Shown here piece after piece: positions 7,403 through 17,771 of a DNA stretch of 64,000 nt. Made by a program: the position numbers and the translations under genes. Below the pieces are notes generated by a model. That model was given only the letters and a program-made list of their open reading frames with translations, was not told the DNA's origin and did no database searches. Position 1 is the first letter of the stretch; the number at the start of each line of letters is the position of its first letter. Source of the stretch: Bifidobacterium jacchi (lineage in GTDB: Bacteria > Actinomycetota > Actinomycetes > Actinomycetales > Bifidobacteriaceae); contig NZ_RQSP01000008.1 in assembly GCF_009078285.1 (NCBI RefSeq), positions 1 through 64,000 of the forward strand, given 5' to 3'.

Positions 7403-8697
7403 ATGATGGTCATGTGACGCTGCTGCGGTCGATGGTGCGAACGGCAGGCGCGCATCGGCGATCGGTGCAATGGTGCCTATGCGTTTCCTGTGCCGCGCTG
7501 ATCGCGGTCGAGACGCCGATCGCCTATCAGCCTGACGACCCGATGTTCTGGCTTATGCTATCCGAGCTGCCTGCACTCCTGCTGCTGGTCAGATGGCCCA
7601 AGGTCTGCGCTGCGCCGATGACGGTGATCTTCGCGGCCTGCACGTTCATGCCTGATTCCCCTGATGCGCTTCTGATCATCGCCCAGATGATGATGCTGGC
7701 GATCGTGGCGTATCGGTGTTCGCGCCGAACGATCCTGTCATATACGGTTGGTTCAAGCCTGATCGCATGTCTGTCGTTGTCGCCTCTGTTCGATGGCGCA
7801 TGGACCGGGCGGCCACAGGTCGGTGCCATGAGGATGATGAACGCCACGGCCATGATGCTGATGGCCGCCGTGGTCGGTCGGGCGATGCTATGGAAAGATG
7901 AGGCGAGGCGCGCGGCCGTTGCCGAGCGCGCAATCGAACGGGAGCGGGAGCTGGCTGTCAGTCGGCGGCGCAGTCTTGAGCTATCCCGTGACGTTCATGA
8001 TACCGTCGCCGGACGATTGTCCTATGTGGCGATGGTGTGTGAGGGCGCGTGCATCGACGAGTCCAGAAGCGAGAAGGATCGCAGGCTGTTCGCACAGCTG
8101 GACGATCAGGTTCTTGAGGCGCTGCGTGGTGTGCGTGCCGTGATCGCTGCAATACTGCCCAATGGCGAAATGACGCTGGCTGGCGCGTCCGATAGTGCGT
8201 CCGATAGTGCGTCCGATAGTGCTGTTGATGATGCATATGATGATGTTGATTGCACTGCGGATTGCACGATCGCCATCGTCAGCAGTGCCGTGGAACAGAG
8301 TGCTTCGAGTCAGCAGGAGCGGTTGCTCGGACAGGGATTCGGTGGGGACGTTCTCGTCGAGGTCGCCGACGGCGTTGACGTCGCTCAGCCATGCGATGAG
8401 AACAGTGCAGCCGAAATGAAGGATCTGCTGCTGGAGACGTTCTCGAACGTGGCTCGGCACGCCGAGAAAGGCCGGCGTGCATATCGTGTGTGGATCCGAT
8501 TCGCAGCCGAGGGCATGCAGATCGAATCCTCCAATCAAGTGGCCTTGAGATCGTCACGTGGAGGCGAGGGAGGTCAGGGACTGGAATGCCACCGGCAGAT
8601 CGTCGCATTGCTGCATGGGCGGCTTGAAGCCGGCACTGGGGATGACGGACGATGGCGGTTGTATGCGCTCATCCCCTACGCCGGATTCGTCGAGTGA
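7375..8697 (+). CDS. Sensor histidine kinase with divergent ATPase domain
   Basis: A 440-residue kinase paired with the upstream response regulator. Five or so hydrophobic segments (about residues 30-170) precede a coiled stretch and the HisKA_3 phosphoacceptor His in LELSRDVHDTVAGRLSYV (about residue 206). The C-terminal domain retains an N-box-like LLETFSNVARHA and a Gly-rich GGEGGQGLECHRQIV, but I see no clear D-box DxGxG. A low-complexity acidic insert contains three exact ASDS units encoded by a 12-bp tandem repeat (8185-8220). Overlap with the regulator suggests coupling; a GTG at about 7411 or ATG at 7432 are alternative starts. Confidence 0.8.
   Translation: MASDARSAVNDGHVTLLRSMVRTAGAHRRSVQWCLCVSCAALIAVETPIAYQPDDPMFWLMLSELPALLLLVRWPKVCAAPMTVIFAACTFMPDSPDALLIIAQMMMLAIVAYRCSRRTILSYTVGSSLIACLSLSPLFDGAWTGRPQVGAMRMMNATAMMLMAAVVGRAMLWKDEARRAAVAERAIERERELAVSRRRSLELSRDVHDTVAGRLSYVAMVCEGACIDESRSEKDRRLFAQLDDQVLEALRGVRAVIAAILPNGEMTLAGASDSASDSASDSAVDDAYDDVDCTADCTIAIVSSAVEQSASSQQERLLGQGFGGDVLVEVADGVDVAQPCDENSAAEMKDLLLETFSNVARHAEKGRRAYRVWIRFAAEGMQIESSNQVALRSSRGGEGGQGLECHRQIVALLHGRLEAGTGDDGRWRLYALIPYAGFVE
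8185..8220 (+). repeat. 12-bp tandem repeat, three copies, inside a kinase gene
   Basis: GCGTCCGATAGT is repeated perfectly three times in frame (8185-8196, 8197-8208, 8209-8220), encoding ASDS repeats in an acidic linker. Copy number could vary without frameshift. Confidence 0.9.
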
Positions 8698-8804
8698 TCA
8701 GCCGGGCGATTCGCCGCATGACCTGTCGGGCGCATCACCGCCCTGCGCGTCCCGACCGCCGATGTCACGTCGTCTGACGGGGGCAATCGATACGATGGTT
8801 CGTT

Positions 8805-10247
8805 ATGGATGAATTGATGATGACCGAGGCGGAGCGCGCCTCGACGAGGGCCACGGCGGTGGGATCGCGGGGCAGAGGCGTGTTCTACGTGCATACGCTT
8901 GGCTGCCAGATGAACGTGCACGACTCCGAGCGCATCGCCGGCGTTCTCGAAGCGGAAGGGTATGTGCCGGCGACCGAGGAGCAGGTGCTCGACAAGGACG
9001 TCGATCTGATCGTCATGAACACCTGCGCGGTACGTGAGAACGCCGCCGAGCGCATGTACGGCACGATCGGCCTATGGGCCCAGCTCAAGCGGGATCGGCC
9101 CAATCTGCAGATCGCGGTCGGTGGCTGCATGGCGCAGCTCGACCGACGCAGGATCGCCGAACGCGCCCCGTGGGTCGACGCCGTCTTCGGCACCAAGAAC
9201 ATCGGTTCGCTGCCGCGTCTGCTTGACCAGGCTCGCATGATCGGCGAGCCGCAGGTCGATGTGGTGGATCGTCTCGACTATTTCCCCAGCCAGCTGCCTG
9301 CGGCACGTGCGTCACGGGTCTCAAGCTGGGTCTCCATTTCGATCGGATGCAACAACACCTGCACGTTCTGCATCGTGCCAACCACGCGCGGCCGCGAGCA
9401 TGACCGTCGTCCCGGCGACATTCTCGCCGAAATCCGCCAGTGCGTGGCCGATGGGGCCAAGGAGGTCACCCTGCTTGGCCAGAATGTGAACTCGTTCGGC
9501 TATGGCATCGGCGATCGGTACGCGTTCAGCAAGCTGCTGCGCGCATGCGGACAGATCGAAGGGCTGGAACGGGTGCGATTCACGTCGCCGCATCCGGCCG
9601 CGTTCACCGACGATGTGATCGCCGCAATGGCCGGGACGCCCAACGTCATGCATCAGCTGCACTTCCCGCTGCAGTCCGGTTCCGATAGGATTCTTCGCGC
9701 CATGCGCCGCTCGTATCGTTCCGCGAGGTTCCTGGACATCCTCGGCCGTATTCGTCAGGCCATGCCGGACGCGCAGATCTCCACCGACATCATCGTCGGT
9801 TTTCCGGGAGAGACCGAGGAGGACTTCGACGAGACCATGCGCGTGGTGCGCGAGGCCAGATTCTCGTCGGCGTTCACCTTCGAGTATTCACCGCGGCCGG
9901 GTACGCCGGCGGCGAGCATGGAACAGGTGCCGAAGGACGTGGTGCAGAATCGCTTCGACCGGCTCGTCGCATTGCAGGAAAGCATCACCGCGCAGGAGCT
10001 CGCCAAATTCGAGGGGCGCGACGTCGAGGTGATGATCACCGGCGCCGCCGGCAAGAAGGATTCCGCGACGCATCGCGTAACGGGAAGGGAGCGGACCGGC
10101 ACGCTCGTGCATATCGGCGTGCCACAGGGCGAACCGATGCCGCAGGTCGGCGATTTCGTCACGGCAACCGTCACCCATGCGGGGCGGCACAATCTGATTG
10201 CGGATCCCGATCCGGCGCGAGGACAGACCTATCATGTCCGTCACTGA
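8805..10247 (+). CDS. miaB: tRNA-2-methylthio-N6-dimethylallyladenosine synthase
   Basis: A 480-residue radical SAM methylthiotransferase that methylthiolates i6A37 in tRNA. The N-terminal UPF0004 domain carries three conserved cysteines ([20 protein letters not shown]). The radical SAM core has [12 protein letters not shown], and GQNVNSFG and a C-terminal TRAM domain follow. It precedes miaA, which makes the i6A substrate, so the pair encodes successive steps. Alternative ATG codons lie at 8817 and 8820, and no strong ribosome binding site decides between them. The last 14 bases overlap the predicted miaA start. Confidence 0.96.
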   Translation: MDELMMTEAERASTRATAVGSRGRGVFYVHTLGCQMNVHDSERIAGVLEAEGYVPATEEQVLDKDVDLIVMNTCAVRENAAERMYGTIGLWAQLKRDRPNLQIAVGGCMAQLDRRRIAERAPWVDAVFGTKNIGSLPRLLDQARMIGEPQVDVVDRLDYFPSQLPAARASRVSSWVSISIGCNNTCTFCIVPTTRGREHDRRPGDILAEIRQCVADGAKEVTLLGQNVNSFGYGIGDRYAFSKLLRACGQIEGLERVRFTSPHPAAFTDDVIAAMAGTPNVMHQLHFPLQSGSDRILRAMRRSYRSARFLDILGRIRQAMPDAQISTDIIVGFPGETEEDFDETMRVVREARFSSAFTFEYSPRPGTPAASMEQVPKDVVQNRFDRLVALQESITAQELAKFEGRDVEVMITGAAGKKDSATHRVTGRERTGTLVHIGVPQGEPMPQVGDFVTATVTHAGRHNLIADPDPARGQTYHVRH

Positions 10248-10268
10248 ACCCATGTCCGTCACTGAGCA
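10233..10268 (+). repeat. 18-bp tandem duplication at the miaB/miaA junction
   Basis: CATGTCCGTCACTGA occurs at 10233-10247 and again at 10251-10265, period 18. The first copy holds both the miaB stop (TGA) and a miaA start (ATG at 10234); the second gives another in-frame ATG at 10252. Confidence 0.9.
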
Positions 10269-11289
10269 GTCGGAACTGCCCGGCGACGGTCGGCGCGGCC
10301 CAAGGGTCGTTTCGATCGTCGGCCCGACGGCATCGGGCAAGACCGGGCTCGGCATCGCCATCGCCACGGCGTTGCGGGAGCGCGGCGAACGCGCCGAGAT
10401 CGTCAATGCGGATGCGTATCAGATGTATCGCGGCATGGACATCGGCACGGCCAAGGCCACGAGCGAGGAGCGTCTCGCCGTAAAGCACCACCTCATCGAT
10501 GTCATCGGCCCCGAGGAGACGATGACGGTCGCGCGGTTCCAGCGTCTTGCCCGCAAGACCATAGCCGATCTGCAGGCCGCGGGCATCCGCCCGATACTGG
10601 TGGGCGGCTCGGGACTGTACGCAAGGGCAGCGATCGACGACATCTCGTTTCCCGGCACCGATCCCGAGGTGCGTGCCGGTCTTGAGGCGCGCGAGGCGCA
10701 GGAGGGTGCCGGGGCGCTGTTCGACGAGCTGAAGGACAAGGACCCACAGGCCGCCTCGCGCATGGACCCGCGCAACCCTCGTCGCACCATACGCGCGTTG
10801 GAGGTCATCGCGTTGACCGGAAAGCCCTATTCGGCGAGTCTGCCGCGATACCGATACGTGATTCCCTCGGTGCAGATCGGATTGGATCTGCCGCGAGCGG
10901 AGCTTGACAGACGCATCGACGAACGTACCGGATCGATGTTCGAGCACGGGTTTGTGGACGAAGTGACCCGTCTGCGCCCTCATCTGGGACCGACTGCGGC
11001 TCGTGCGCTCGGCTATCAGCAGGTCGTCGACTATCTTGACGGACTCGCTGATCTTGATGACACGATCGCGGACGTTGCACGCAGGACCAAGAGGCTCGCC
11101 CGCAAACAGATGGGGTGGTTCGGTCGGGATCCGCGCATCCACTGGCTTGAAGCGCTCAATCCGAGACTCGTGGACAACGCGATGGCGATCATCGCGCACG
11201 CGGATGCGGGAGACTATGATCCGATCGATGCGCGTGCGGACGACTATACGCAGCATCATCTCGGTGATGTCGCGTCAGAAATGGCGTAG
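10234..11289 (+). CDS. miaA: tRNA dimethylallyltransferase
   Basis: A 351-residue enzyme that transfers a dimethylallyl group to A37 of tRNAs reading UNN codons. The P-loop [12 protein letters not shown] and the downstream [17 protein letters not shown] and GGSGLYARA segments are typical of the family, as are [17 protein letters not shown] and [13 protein letters not shown] near the C terminus. The ATG at 10234 follows GAGGACAG and overlaps miaB by 14 bases; a duplicated start at 10252 is equally in frame. Translation is probably coupled to miaB. Confidence 0.96.
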   Translation: MSVTEPMSVTEQSELPGDGRRGPRVVSIVGPTASGKTGLGIAIATALRERGERAEIVNADAYQMYRGMDIGTAKATSEERLAVKHHLIDVIGPEETMTVARFQRLARKTIADLQAAGIRPILVGGSGLYARAAIDDISFPGTDPEVRAGLEAREAQEGAGALFDELKDKDPQAASRMDPRNPRRTIRALEVIALTGKPYSASLPRYRYVIPSVQIGLDLPRAELDRRIDERTGSMFEHGFVDEVTRLRPHLGPTAARALGYQQVVDYLDGLADLDDTIADVARRTKRLARKQMGWFGRDPRIHWLEALNPRLVDNAMAIIAHADAGDYDPIDARADDYTQHHLGDVASEMA

Positions 11290-11290
11290 C

Positions 11291-11341
11291 GTGATCCGAC
11301 CGTCGGCGTGATCCGACCGTCGGCGTGATCCGACCGTCGGC
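11291..11341. repeat. 17-bp perfect tandem repeat, three copies
   Basis: GTGATCCGACCGTCGGC is repeated exactly three times (11291-11307, 11308-11324, 11325-11341), filling the short gap between the convergent miaA and fic genes. Each unit contains CCGACCGTCGG, a near palindrome. Confidence 0.93.
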
Positions 11342-11350
11342 GTGCGCCGG

Positions 11351-12139
11351 TCAGTGTGCCGGCCCCTGGCTCCAGCCGGCGATCAGAAACACGCGGGTCG
11401 GATTGGCGGGGCGGACGATGTCGTCGAACATACGGGCGAACAGACTGATATCGCCGCGATAGGCCGCATGCTTGGCTTCCTTGTAGCCGTCCCGGCTCAC
11501 CGGACCCCAGTCCAGATCCCATCCGGCATCATGCGCCAGACGCGACGCGAATATGCGCAGCGTCATCGCGTTGCCGCCGCGGAACGGGTGCAGATATCCC
11601 AGCTCATCGTAGATGCGCGCCAGCTCATGAATGAAATCGGCCCTATCCAGAGCGACGAGATTGCGGAGGTCGGCCAGCTCGGTGGCGATGTTCAACGCTC
11701 CCGTTTCGATCAGCGCGGCGGGGAAGAACGTTTCGGGATTGCCGGCAAGCGTCTTCTCGCTGGTCACCTCGCGGGTCGTGTTCGCTGTGCGCAATCGGCC
11801 GGCATCCAGGAACACGCCGGTGAACAGACCGTTGTGAATGGCCGTCAGCTCGGCGAGATCGCCGGTCGCCGGCCACCCGCGTTCGATCAGCAGCACGGTT
11901 CTCGCAAGAATGCTGCTCGCATGGCCGACGGCGTGATCGTCGAGACTGCCGTCGGAAAGACGGCCTACGGTCAGCTTCGATGCCTCCCGATCGGCGACTG
12001 CGAGCAGTTCGTCGACGTTCATGTCGCCGCGTTCGTATGCCTCAAGCGCGCGCAGCGTCGCGCTCGTCGGCGTCAATGCTTCCAATGCGCAGTTCTTCAG
12101 GGCGAATGCGACCGCGCTGGTTCGTTCGGCTGGAGTCAT
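11351..12139 (-). CDS. Fic-domain protein with N-terminal antitoxin-like segment and altered Fic motif
   Basis: A 262-residue protein. Residues about 90-240 form a Fic domain of the type that normally AMPylates targets. The motif reads HPFRGGNAM (184-192): the catalytic His184 is present, but the usual HPFxxGNxR arginine is replaced by Met. The N terminus (about 10-50, SATLRALEAYERGDMNVDE) resembles VbhA-type antitoxin segments that normally inhibit Fic proteins in cis or trans; Glu20 sits where the inhibitory Glu would lie. A TAGTAT box lies close upstream of the ATG, so the message may be nearly leaderless. It is a lone gene between miaA and ftsK. Family assignment is firm; enzymatic activity is doubtful. 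Confidence 0.82.
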   Translation of the reverse strand: MTPAERTSAVAFALKNCALEALTPTSATLRALEAYERGDMNVDELLAVADREASKLTVGRLSDGSLDDHAVGHASSILARTVLLIERGWPATGDLAELTAIHNGLFTGVFLDAGRLRTANTTREVTSEKTLAGNPETFFPAALIETGALNIATELADLRNLVALDRADFIHELARIYDELGYLHPFRGGNAMTLRIFASRLAHDAGWDLDWGPVSRDGYKEAKHAAYRGDISLFARMFDDIVRPANPTRVFLIAGWSQGPAH

Positions 12140-12240
12140 GGAACCATACTAGCCGTATTTGCCGCGTGCCGCACCGACCCGACCATGTTGACATGCCCTA
12201 CCTTGCAGATGCACGGGGGTCGGTAGAATCGTGAAGCGCT

Positions 12241-15200
12241 ATGACACGAACATCATCTTCATCGAATCAGAACGACGACATGCGCGACCGCTCCATGCGG
12301 CGCGGTGCCGACACGGCTTCGCGTGCGCGCGCCGCCGGCTCGACGAACGGCGGCGACGCGCCTCTCGAGTCGGAGCCGTGGTGGCGGCGCGCGCTGCTTG
12401 CGATGCCTCGGGCGTTCGGCTCGGCGGTGCGATCGATAGGCGGCGTGGGCGAATATGATCCGGCGTATCGCCGTGATGGCATGTGTTTTCTGATGCTGCT
12501 GCTCGCGGTGCTGTTCTGCGCATCCGAATGGTTCCGGGTGAACGGTTTCATCGGCCGATTGGTGCACGCCTTCGCCTCGGGTCTGCTGGGACTGACCAGC
12601 GTCGTTCTTCCGGTGCTGCTGACCATAGTGGCGATTCGGCTCATTCGCAACGCGGGCAAGGGCTCCGACAATCCACGTGTGGTGAGCGGCTGGGTGATCC
12701 TGCTGTGGTCGGTCTGTTCCATTCTCGATGTGGTGATCGCGTCCGACAGCCCCGGTTTCGATATCACGCTGCTTCAGCGCGCCGGCGGTCTGTTCGGATT
12801 CGTGCTGGGTTCGCCGCTCGCATGGGGACTGTCGAAGACGTTCGCGATCATCGTGTTCGTGGTGACGGCGCTGTTCTCGATACTGCTGATCACCCGCACC
12901 CATGTGACCGATCTGCCCGAGAACGTGCGGCGTCTACGTGAACGCCTCGGTGTCGGTGGACGGAGTACGTCGGACGGCGACGCCGATGACGAGCAGTTCC
13001 CGAACGAGGTCCGTGTCGGTGATGATATGTTGGCGTTCGCAGCCGGCGTTCCCGCCCATGACGGATCCGATGTTCCGCCAGACGAGAGCGGTGCGCGCTC
13101 CGATCTCGGCCAGGGTAGCGATGCCGGGGAAGAGCCACGTCGCTCGCGATTCGCTCTGTTCTCGAGACTGTTCTCCAAGCGCCGCCATACGCAATCCGAT
13201 GAGACGCTGGATCAATACGCCGGCGACAGCCCGTTCGACCATGCCGCCTCGCGCCACGGCCAGGCGGCTGAGACCTCGCTGACGGGTCCCTCGGGGAGCG
13301 CGCCGCGTTCGGTTGCATCGGCGGCGATCGCGGGAACCTATGCGGCGACTGGCGCGGCCGCGGATTTGGCCGGGGCGGCAGCCACGGTGGGCATCGCGGC
13401 GGGTGCTTCGCAGGCTGATGCGCGTACGGCGGCGTTGTCGGCGACGCTGCCGATGGCGGCTTCGACGGTCGGCACGGTCTCCGGGGCAGCTGCGCGGGCG
13501 GCTGGCGCAGTCGCCTCCGAGGGGGCTCAAGTCGCGCGGCGCATTGCTTCATCGGGTATGCAGCCGGGCGATTCCGGGTCGACATCGCCGGTGTCGCCTG
13601 TATCGGCATCGTCGGGTGGTTCCGGGCGCGCCGGTGGTGCCGATCCGTGGGCCGCCGTGGCCTCGGATGGCACATCCTCCGTTCCCTTCCCCGTCGTTGC
13701 CGGTGCGCCGGCGTCTGCAACGGTGCCGCAGACCGCCGGCGTCGGTCAGACGGGCACCGGCCGGTCGGATATCGATCAGGCGGATGCGCGTGACGGAGAC
13801 GACGATCAGAGCGTGTATCATCTGCCCGATCTCGGCATCCTGGTCAAAGGCCAGCCGCATGCCGCACGCACCCCGGCCAACGATCATGTCATCGCGGCGT
13901 TGACGACCACGTTCCAGCAGTTCAACGTGGATGCCAGAGTGATCGGATTCCTCAGAGGTCCCTCGGTGACCCAGTACGAGGTCGAACTGGGGCCGGGCGT
14001 CAAGGTGGAGAAGGTCACGAATCTGCAGAAGAACATCGCCTACGCGGTGGCGAGCTCGGACGTGCGCATCCTCTCGCCGATCCCCGGCAAATCGGCCATC
14101 GGCATCGAAATACCGAACGTGGATCGTGAGATCGTGCATCTGGGCGATGTGCTGCGCAGCGACAAGGCCATGAATGATCCGACGCCGATGCTCACGGGCG
14201 TCGGCAAGGACGTCGAAGGGCACTTCGTCACGGCCGATCTGACCAAGATGCCGCATCTGCTGGTCGCAGGCGCCACAGGCTCCGGAAAGTCGAGCTTCAT
14301 CAATTCGATGCTGACCTCGATCATCATGCGCGCCACGCCAGATCAGGTGCGGATGATCATGGTCGATCCCAAACGCGTCGAGCTGTCCGCGTATGCGGGC
14401 ATACCTCATCTGCTCACGCCGATCATCACCGATCCGAAGAAGGCCGCCCAGGCGCTCGAATGGGTGGTCAAGGAGATGGACGCGCGATACTCCGATCTGG
14501 AGTTCTTCGGATTCCGCCACATCAAGGACTTCAACAAGGCGGTGCGCGAAGGCAAGGTCCATGCGCCTGCCGGCTCTCAGCGCAAGGTCGCACCCTATCC
14601 GTACATCCTCGTGGTCGTCGACGAGATGGCCGACCTCATGATGGTCGCCAAAAACGACGTGGAGAGCTCAATCCAGCGCATCACGCAGCTGGCGCGAGCC
14701 GCAGGCGTGCATCTGGTGCTGGCCACGCAGCGGCCGTCGGTCGACGTGGTCACCGGCCTGATCAAGGCGAACATCCCCTCCCGGCTTGCGTTCGCCACAT
14801 CGTCAGCCACCGACTCGCGCGTCATTCTCGATACGGTGGGCGCGGAGACCCTTATCGGTCAGGGCGACGCGCTGTTTCTGCCGATGGGGCTTGCCAAACC
14901 GATGCGCGTCCAGGGATCCTGGGTGTCGGAATCCGAGATCCGCAAGGCCGTCGAATTCGTACGCACCCAGCGCAAGCCGCGGTATCGCGAGGACATCGAA
15001 CAGATGACCAAGGAGGCGGACAAGACCGCTGCGGAGCCGGATGAGGAGATCGGCGACGACATGGATGTGCTGCTGCAGGCCGCCGAGCTTGTGGTCACCA
15101 CGCAGTTCGGGTCGACATCGATGCTGCAGCGCAAGCTGCGTGTCGGATTCGCCAAGGCCGGTCGTCTCATGGATCTGCTGGAATCACGCGGAGTGGTCGG

Positions 15201-15348
15201 GCCCTCGGAGGGGTCCAAGGCGCGTCAGGTGCTGGTGCAGCCGCAGGATCTGCCGGCCGTGCTCGCCTTCATTCGCGGACAGTCCGATTCGATCCATGCC
15301 GTCGACGGCGGCGCCGGGGCGGGCGCGCAGGGTGAGGCGCAGGACTAA
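12241..15348 (+). CDS. ftsK: FtsK/SpoIIIE-family DNA translocase
   Basis: A 1035-residue membrane-anchored motor that moves chromosomal DNA through the closing septum. Four hydrophobic helices lie at about residues 78-220. A long linker (about 240-520) rich in Ala, Gly and Ser follows, then the RecA-like motor with Walker [10 protein letters not shown] (about 676) and Walker [13 protein letters not shown] (about 788). A C-terminal gamma winged-helix domain (about 940-1015) should read polar DNA motifs. A TAGAAT box is at 12224-12229, 11 bases before the ATG. An in-frame Met at residue 14 is an alternative start. Orientation matches pgsA, cinA and clgR downstream. Confidence 0.95.
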   Translation: MTRTSSSSNQNDDMRDRSMRRGADTASRARAAGSTNGGDAPLESEPWWRRALLAMPRAFGSAVRSIGGVGEYDPAYRRDGMCFLMLLLAVLFCASEWFRVNGFIGRLVHAFASGLLGLTSVVLPVLLTIVAIRLIRNAGKGSDNPRVVSGWVILLWSVCSILDVVIASDSPGFDITLLQRAGGLFGFVLGSPLAWGLSKTFAIIVFVVTALFSILLITRTHVTDLPENVRRLRERLGVGGRSTSDGDADDEQFPNEVRVGDDMLAFAAGVPAHDGSDVPPDESGARSDLGQGSDAGEEPRRSRFALFSRLFSKRRHTQSDETLDQYAGDSPFDHAASRHGQAAETSLTGPSGSAPRSVASAAIAGTYAATGAAADLAGAAATVGIAAGASQADARTAALSATLPMAASTVGTVSGAAARAAGAVASEGAQVARRIASSGMQPGDSGSTSPVSPVSASSGGSGRAGGADPWAAVASDGTSSVPFPVVAGAPASATVPQTAGVGQTGTGRSDIDQADARDGDDDQSVYHLPDLGILVKGQPHAARTPANDHVIAALTTTFQQFNVDARVIGFLRGPSVTQYEVELGPGVKVEKVTNLQKNIAYAVASSDVRILSPIPGKSAIGIEIPNVDREIVHLGDVLRSDKAMNDPTPMLTGVGKDVEGHFVTADLTKMPHLLVAGATGSGKSSFINSMLTSIIMRATPDQVRMIMVDPKRVELSAYAGIPHLLTPIITDPKKAAQALEWVVKEMDARYSDLEFFGFRHIKDFNKAVREGKVHAPAGSQRKVAPYPYILVVVDEMADLMMVAKNDVESSIQRITQLARAAGVHLVLATQRPSVDVVTGLIKANIPSRLAFATSSATDSRVILDTVGAETLIGQGDALFLPMGLAKPMRVQGSWVSESEIRKAVEFVRTQRKPRYREDIEQMTKEADKTAAEPDEEIGDDMDVLLQAAELVVTTQFGSTSMLQRKLRVGFAKAGRLMDLLESRGVVGPSEGSKARQVLVQPQDLPAVLAFIRGQSDSIHAVDGGAGAGAQGEAQD

Positions 15349-15416
15349 GCGATTTCCCATGTGTTTCCATGACGATTTCCAGCGTCGTCTCCCGGCATAG
15401 GTAGCAACGTGCGGGT

Positions 15417-16388
15417 ATGGTGAGGATCATGCACAACGATACGATCGAAAGCAAGGAATCAACAGGCAAGTCGCTGTTCGACGGATGGAATGCGCCGCCG
15501 AATCTGGTGACCTACTCGCGGATCATTCTCGTCGTGGTCTTTCTTGGACTCTACATAGCGGCCGGGCCGTGGGGCATGAACAACCTTGGCATGCGGTGGG
15601 TCGCCGCTGTGCTGTTCATCGTCGCGGCGTCCACGGACAAGATCGATGGCTGGATGGCGCGCAAATACGATCAGGTCACCGAACTCGGCAAGCTCATGGA
15701 CCCCATTGCCGACAAGCTGCTGACCTGCGCCACGCTTGTGGTGGCCGCCGCCTTCGGCGAATTGGGCGCTCCGGTGCTCGGCTGGATCGTCACGCTGCTG
15801 TTTCTGGTGCGTGAGATCGGCATCACGGTGATGCGCTTCTTCGTCATCGACTCCGGTGGACATGTCATCGCGGCCGCGTGGCCGGGAAAGATGAAGACGC
15901 TGTTCCAGTGCATCGGTCTGTCGATGCTCATGCTTCCCGTGTGGCAGTTCGCCCCGGATACCGAGGACAGCCCGCTCTGGCTCACCGCCTATCTGTTCGT
16001 CACCTATCTGGTGATCTATATCGCGCTGATGCTGTGCCTGTATTCGGGAGCGGAGTATCTCATGGGCGTGTTCGGTTCGGCGAAGGGCGCGTCCAAGGGG
16101 GCATTGCGGCATGCCGGCAAGCATACGCATGGTGAGACGTCGCCGAAGGCGGATGCTGCGACTGACGTGAGTGTTGTGTCTGAGGGTGCGGCTGATGCGG
16201 CTGGCGTGAGTGATGCGGCTGATGCGTCTGGCGTTGATGTTTCCGCAGCCGCGGAGATCTCCGGCGAGAGTACGGGTGCCGGCGAGGTCGGTGCGGTGTC
16301 TGCTGCTGTCGTGGATGCCTCTGTTGCGGATGCGGTGGCGGCGGATGCGGTGGCTGCTACGCCTGAAGATGGTGGAGAAGCGCGCTGA
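15417..16388 (+). CDS. pgsA: CDP-diacylglycerol-glycerol-3-phosphate 3-phosphatidyltransferase
   Basis: A 323-residue membrane enzyme for phosphatidylglycerol phosphate synthesis. The CDP-alcohol phosphotransferase signature is complete in DKIDGWMARKYDQVTELGKL followed by MDPIADKLL. About six hydrophobic helices span residues 25-215. The last about 90 residues are an Ala/Asp/Val-rich tail, unusually long for PgsA and probably disordered. Starts at 15417 and 15429 are both possible; a GTGAGGATC lies directly before the second but too close for an ideal ribosome binding site. Its stop overlaps the cinA start by one base (TGATG). Confidence 0.93.
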   Translation: MVRIMHNDTIESKESTGKSLFDGWNAPPNLVTYSRIILVVVFLGLYIAAGPWGMNNLGMRWVAAVLFIVAASTDKIDGWMARKYDQVTELGKLMDPIADKLLTCATLVVAAAFGELGAPVLGWIVTLLFLVREIGITVMRFFVIDSGGHVIAAAWPGKMKTLFQCIGLSMLMLPVWQFAPDTEDSPLWLTAYLFVTYLVIYIALMLCLYSGAEYLMGVFGSAKGASKGALRHAGKHTHGETSPKADAATDVSVVSEGAADAAGVSDAADASGVDVSAAAEISGESTGAGEVGAVSAAVVDASVADAVAADAVAATPEDGGEAR

Positions 16389-17041
16389 TGGCGGCTTGCC
16401 TGCCTGGTGCGGCTGTTGCGTCGGGTGGCTCGCCGAGCGACGCCGAGTACGGATACGCCGAGGATTCGGATTTGGCGGCTCTCGAGGATCGCTGCGATCG
16501 ACTTGCCGCGTGCATTCTCGCGCGTCTCGAACGACGGGGGATTCGCCTTGCCGCCGCTGAATCTCTGACCGGTGGGCTTCTTGCCGATGCCTTCGTCCGC
16601 ATTCCCGGGGCGTCGAAGGTGTTTCTTGGTTCGGCCGTGACGTACGACATCGCAGCCAAGGCATCCATACTTGGTGTCGATCGAGGGCTGCTTGACACGG
16701 AGGGGGCCGTGCATCCGCTTGTTGCCGGCCAGATGGCCGATGGGGCGGCGCGCCTGTATCATCAGCCCAGATACGATGCCGTGATCGGTCTGTCCACCAC
16801 CGGCGTCGCCGGGCCCGGTCCGGATGGCGACAAGCCTGCCGGGTTGGTCTATGTGGGATTCCATCTGCCGGGGCCGCTCAATGCCGATGGACGGGAGCGC
16901 ACGCAGACGCGCGAGCTGCGTCTACGTGGCTCAAGAGAGCGGATACGCCGTCAGGTCGTTGAACGTGTGTTGATGACACTGTGCGAATTCACAGCTTTTT
17001 TGCAGGAAGATTCAGGAATAAACACGCGAACCGACTGTTGA
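16388..17041 (+). CDS. cinA: CinA C-terminal-domain nicotinamide-nucleotide amidase
   Basis: A 217-residue single-domain CinA family protein corresponding to the PncC amidase that deamidates NMN. Diagnostic segments are AAESLTGGLLADAFVRIPGAS, FLGSAVTYD and GLSTTGVAGPGPDGDKPAG. The N-terminal MoCF domain of full-length CinA is absent, as usual in actinobacteria. The ATG overlaps the pgsA stop codon by one base, so the two are translationally coupled. The first about 40 residues are low in conservation, so a later start is possible. Confidence 0.9.
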   Translation: MAACLPGAAVASGGSPSDAEYGYAEDSDLAALEDRCDRLAACILARLERRGIRLAAAESLTGGLLADAFVRIPGASKVFLGSAVTYDIAAKASILGVDRGLLDTEGAVHPLVAGQMADGAARLYHQPRYDAVIGLSTTGVAGPGPDGDKPAGLVYVGFHLPGPLNADGRERTQTRELRLRGSRERIRRQVVERVLMTLCEFTAFLQEDSGINTRTDC

Positions 17042-17098
17042 ATCGTATAGTGAACGGGCGCGATAGGCGTCCCGCGCAAGGAACTTCAGGAGGCTGAC

Positions 17099-17605
17099 AT
17101 GGACACGCTGGCACGCATTGAACAGGACATGGCCATTCAGGGTATGGACACCGGGGCGAGGCCTTCGGCGCGCATGCGTGAGCTCACTCCGGCGCAGCGT
17201 AGGGCGGTGATGTTCGCACAGCAGCAGGTGCTGCGTGCCAAGGCCGCGAAGAAGGCGAAGAACGAACGGCAGGCGGCTTTGAACCGTATGTGGAGTCAGG
17301 AGGATTCCGATTCGCGTCTTCGTTCCGATGCGCGTGTCTCGGGCGAGGACGGTCAGGCCGTCAGGCAGGTTTCGTTGCGTGAGGCCATCGGGCATGTGCT
17401 GCGTGACCTGCGTACGAGGGACCGCAAGACGCTGCGCGAGATCAGTGAGCGTGCGGGCGTGTCATTGGGCTATCTCTCCGAGGTCGAGCGCGGTCAGAAG
17501 GAGGCCAGCTCCGAACTGCTTGGCTCCATCGCGCAGGCGTTGGGTGTGAGCACGGCGCAGATGCTGCGCATGGTGGCCGATTATCTGGATTCCGTGGAGG
17601 AGTAG
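17099..17605 (+). CDS. clgR: ClgR-type XRE transcriptional regulator
   Basis: A 168-residue helix-turn-helix regulator. The XRE domain (about residues 95-155) reads [20 protein letters not shown], then [21 protein letters not shown], the hallmark of ClgR, the actinobacterial activator of clp protease and stress genes. The basic, Ala-rich N-terminal extension (about 85 residues) is longer than in many ClgR proteins. The start is firm: TCAGGAGGCTGAC immediately upstream. The pgsA-cinA-clgR-DUF3046-recA order is conserved in actinobacteria, which supports the assignment. Confidence 0.93.
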   Translation: MDTLARIEQDMAIQGMDTGARPSARMRELTPAQRRAVMFAQQQVLRAKAAKKAKNERQAALNRMWSQEDSDSRLRSDARVSGEDGQAVRQVSLREAIGHVLRDLRTRDRKTLREISERAGVSLGYLSEVERGQKEASSELLGSIAQALGVSTAQMLRMVADYLDSVEE

Positions 17606-17771
17606 GTTTCGTGCTGCATGGGCGGCGGACCTGCAGTGGATGTGGTGACGCCGTGGGTCAGCGGATGCCGGTTGCCCGGTGGTTGATTGTTCAGCATGCA
17701 GGATGTCTGCCGTGGCTGTTTTGTTGCCGTATGCAGCAAGGTTGAGACGAGGACGCTGGGGAGGATTCTGG

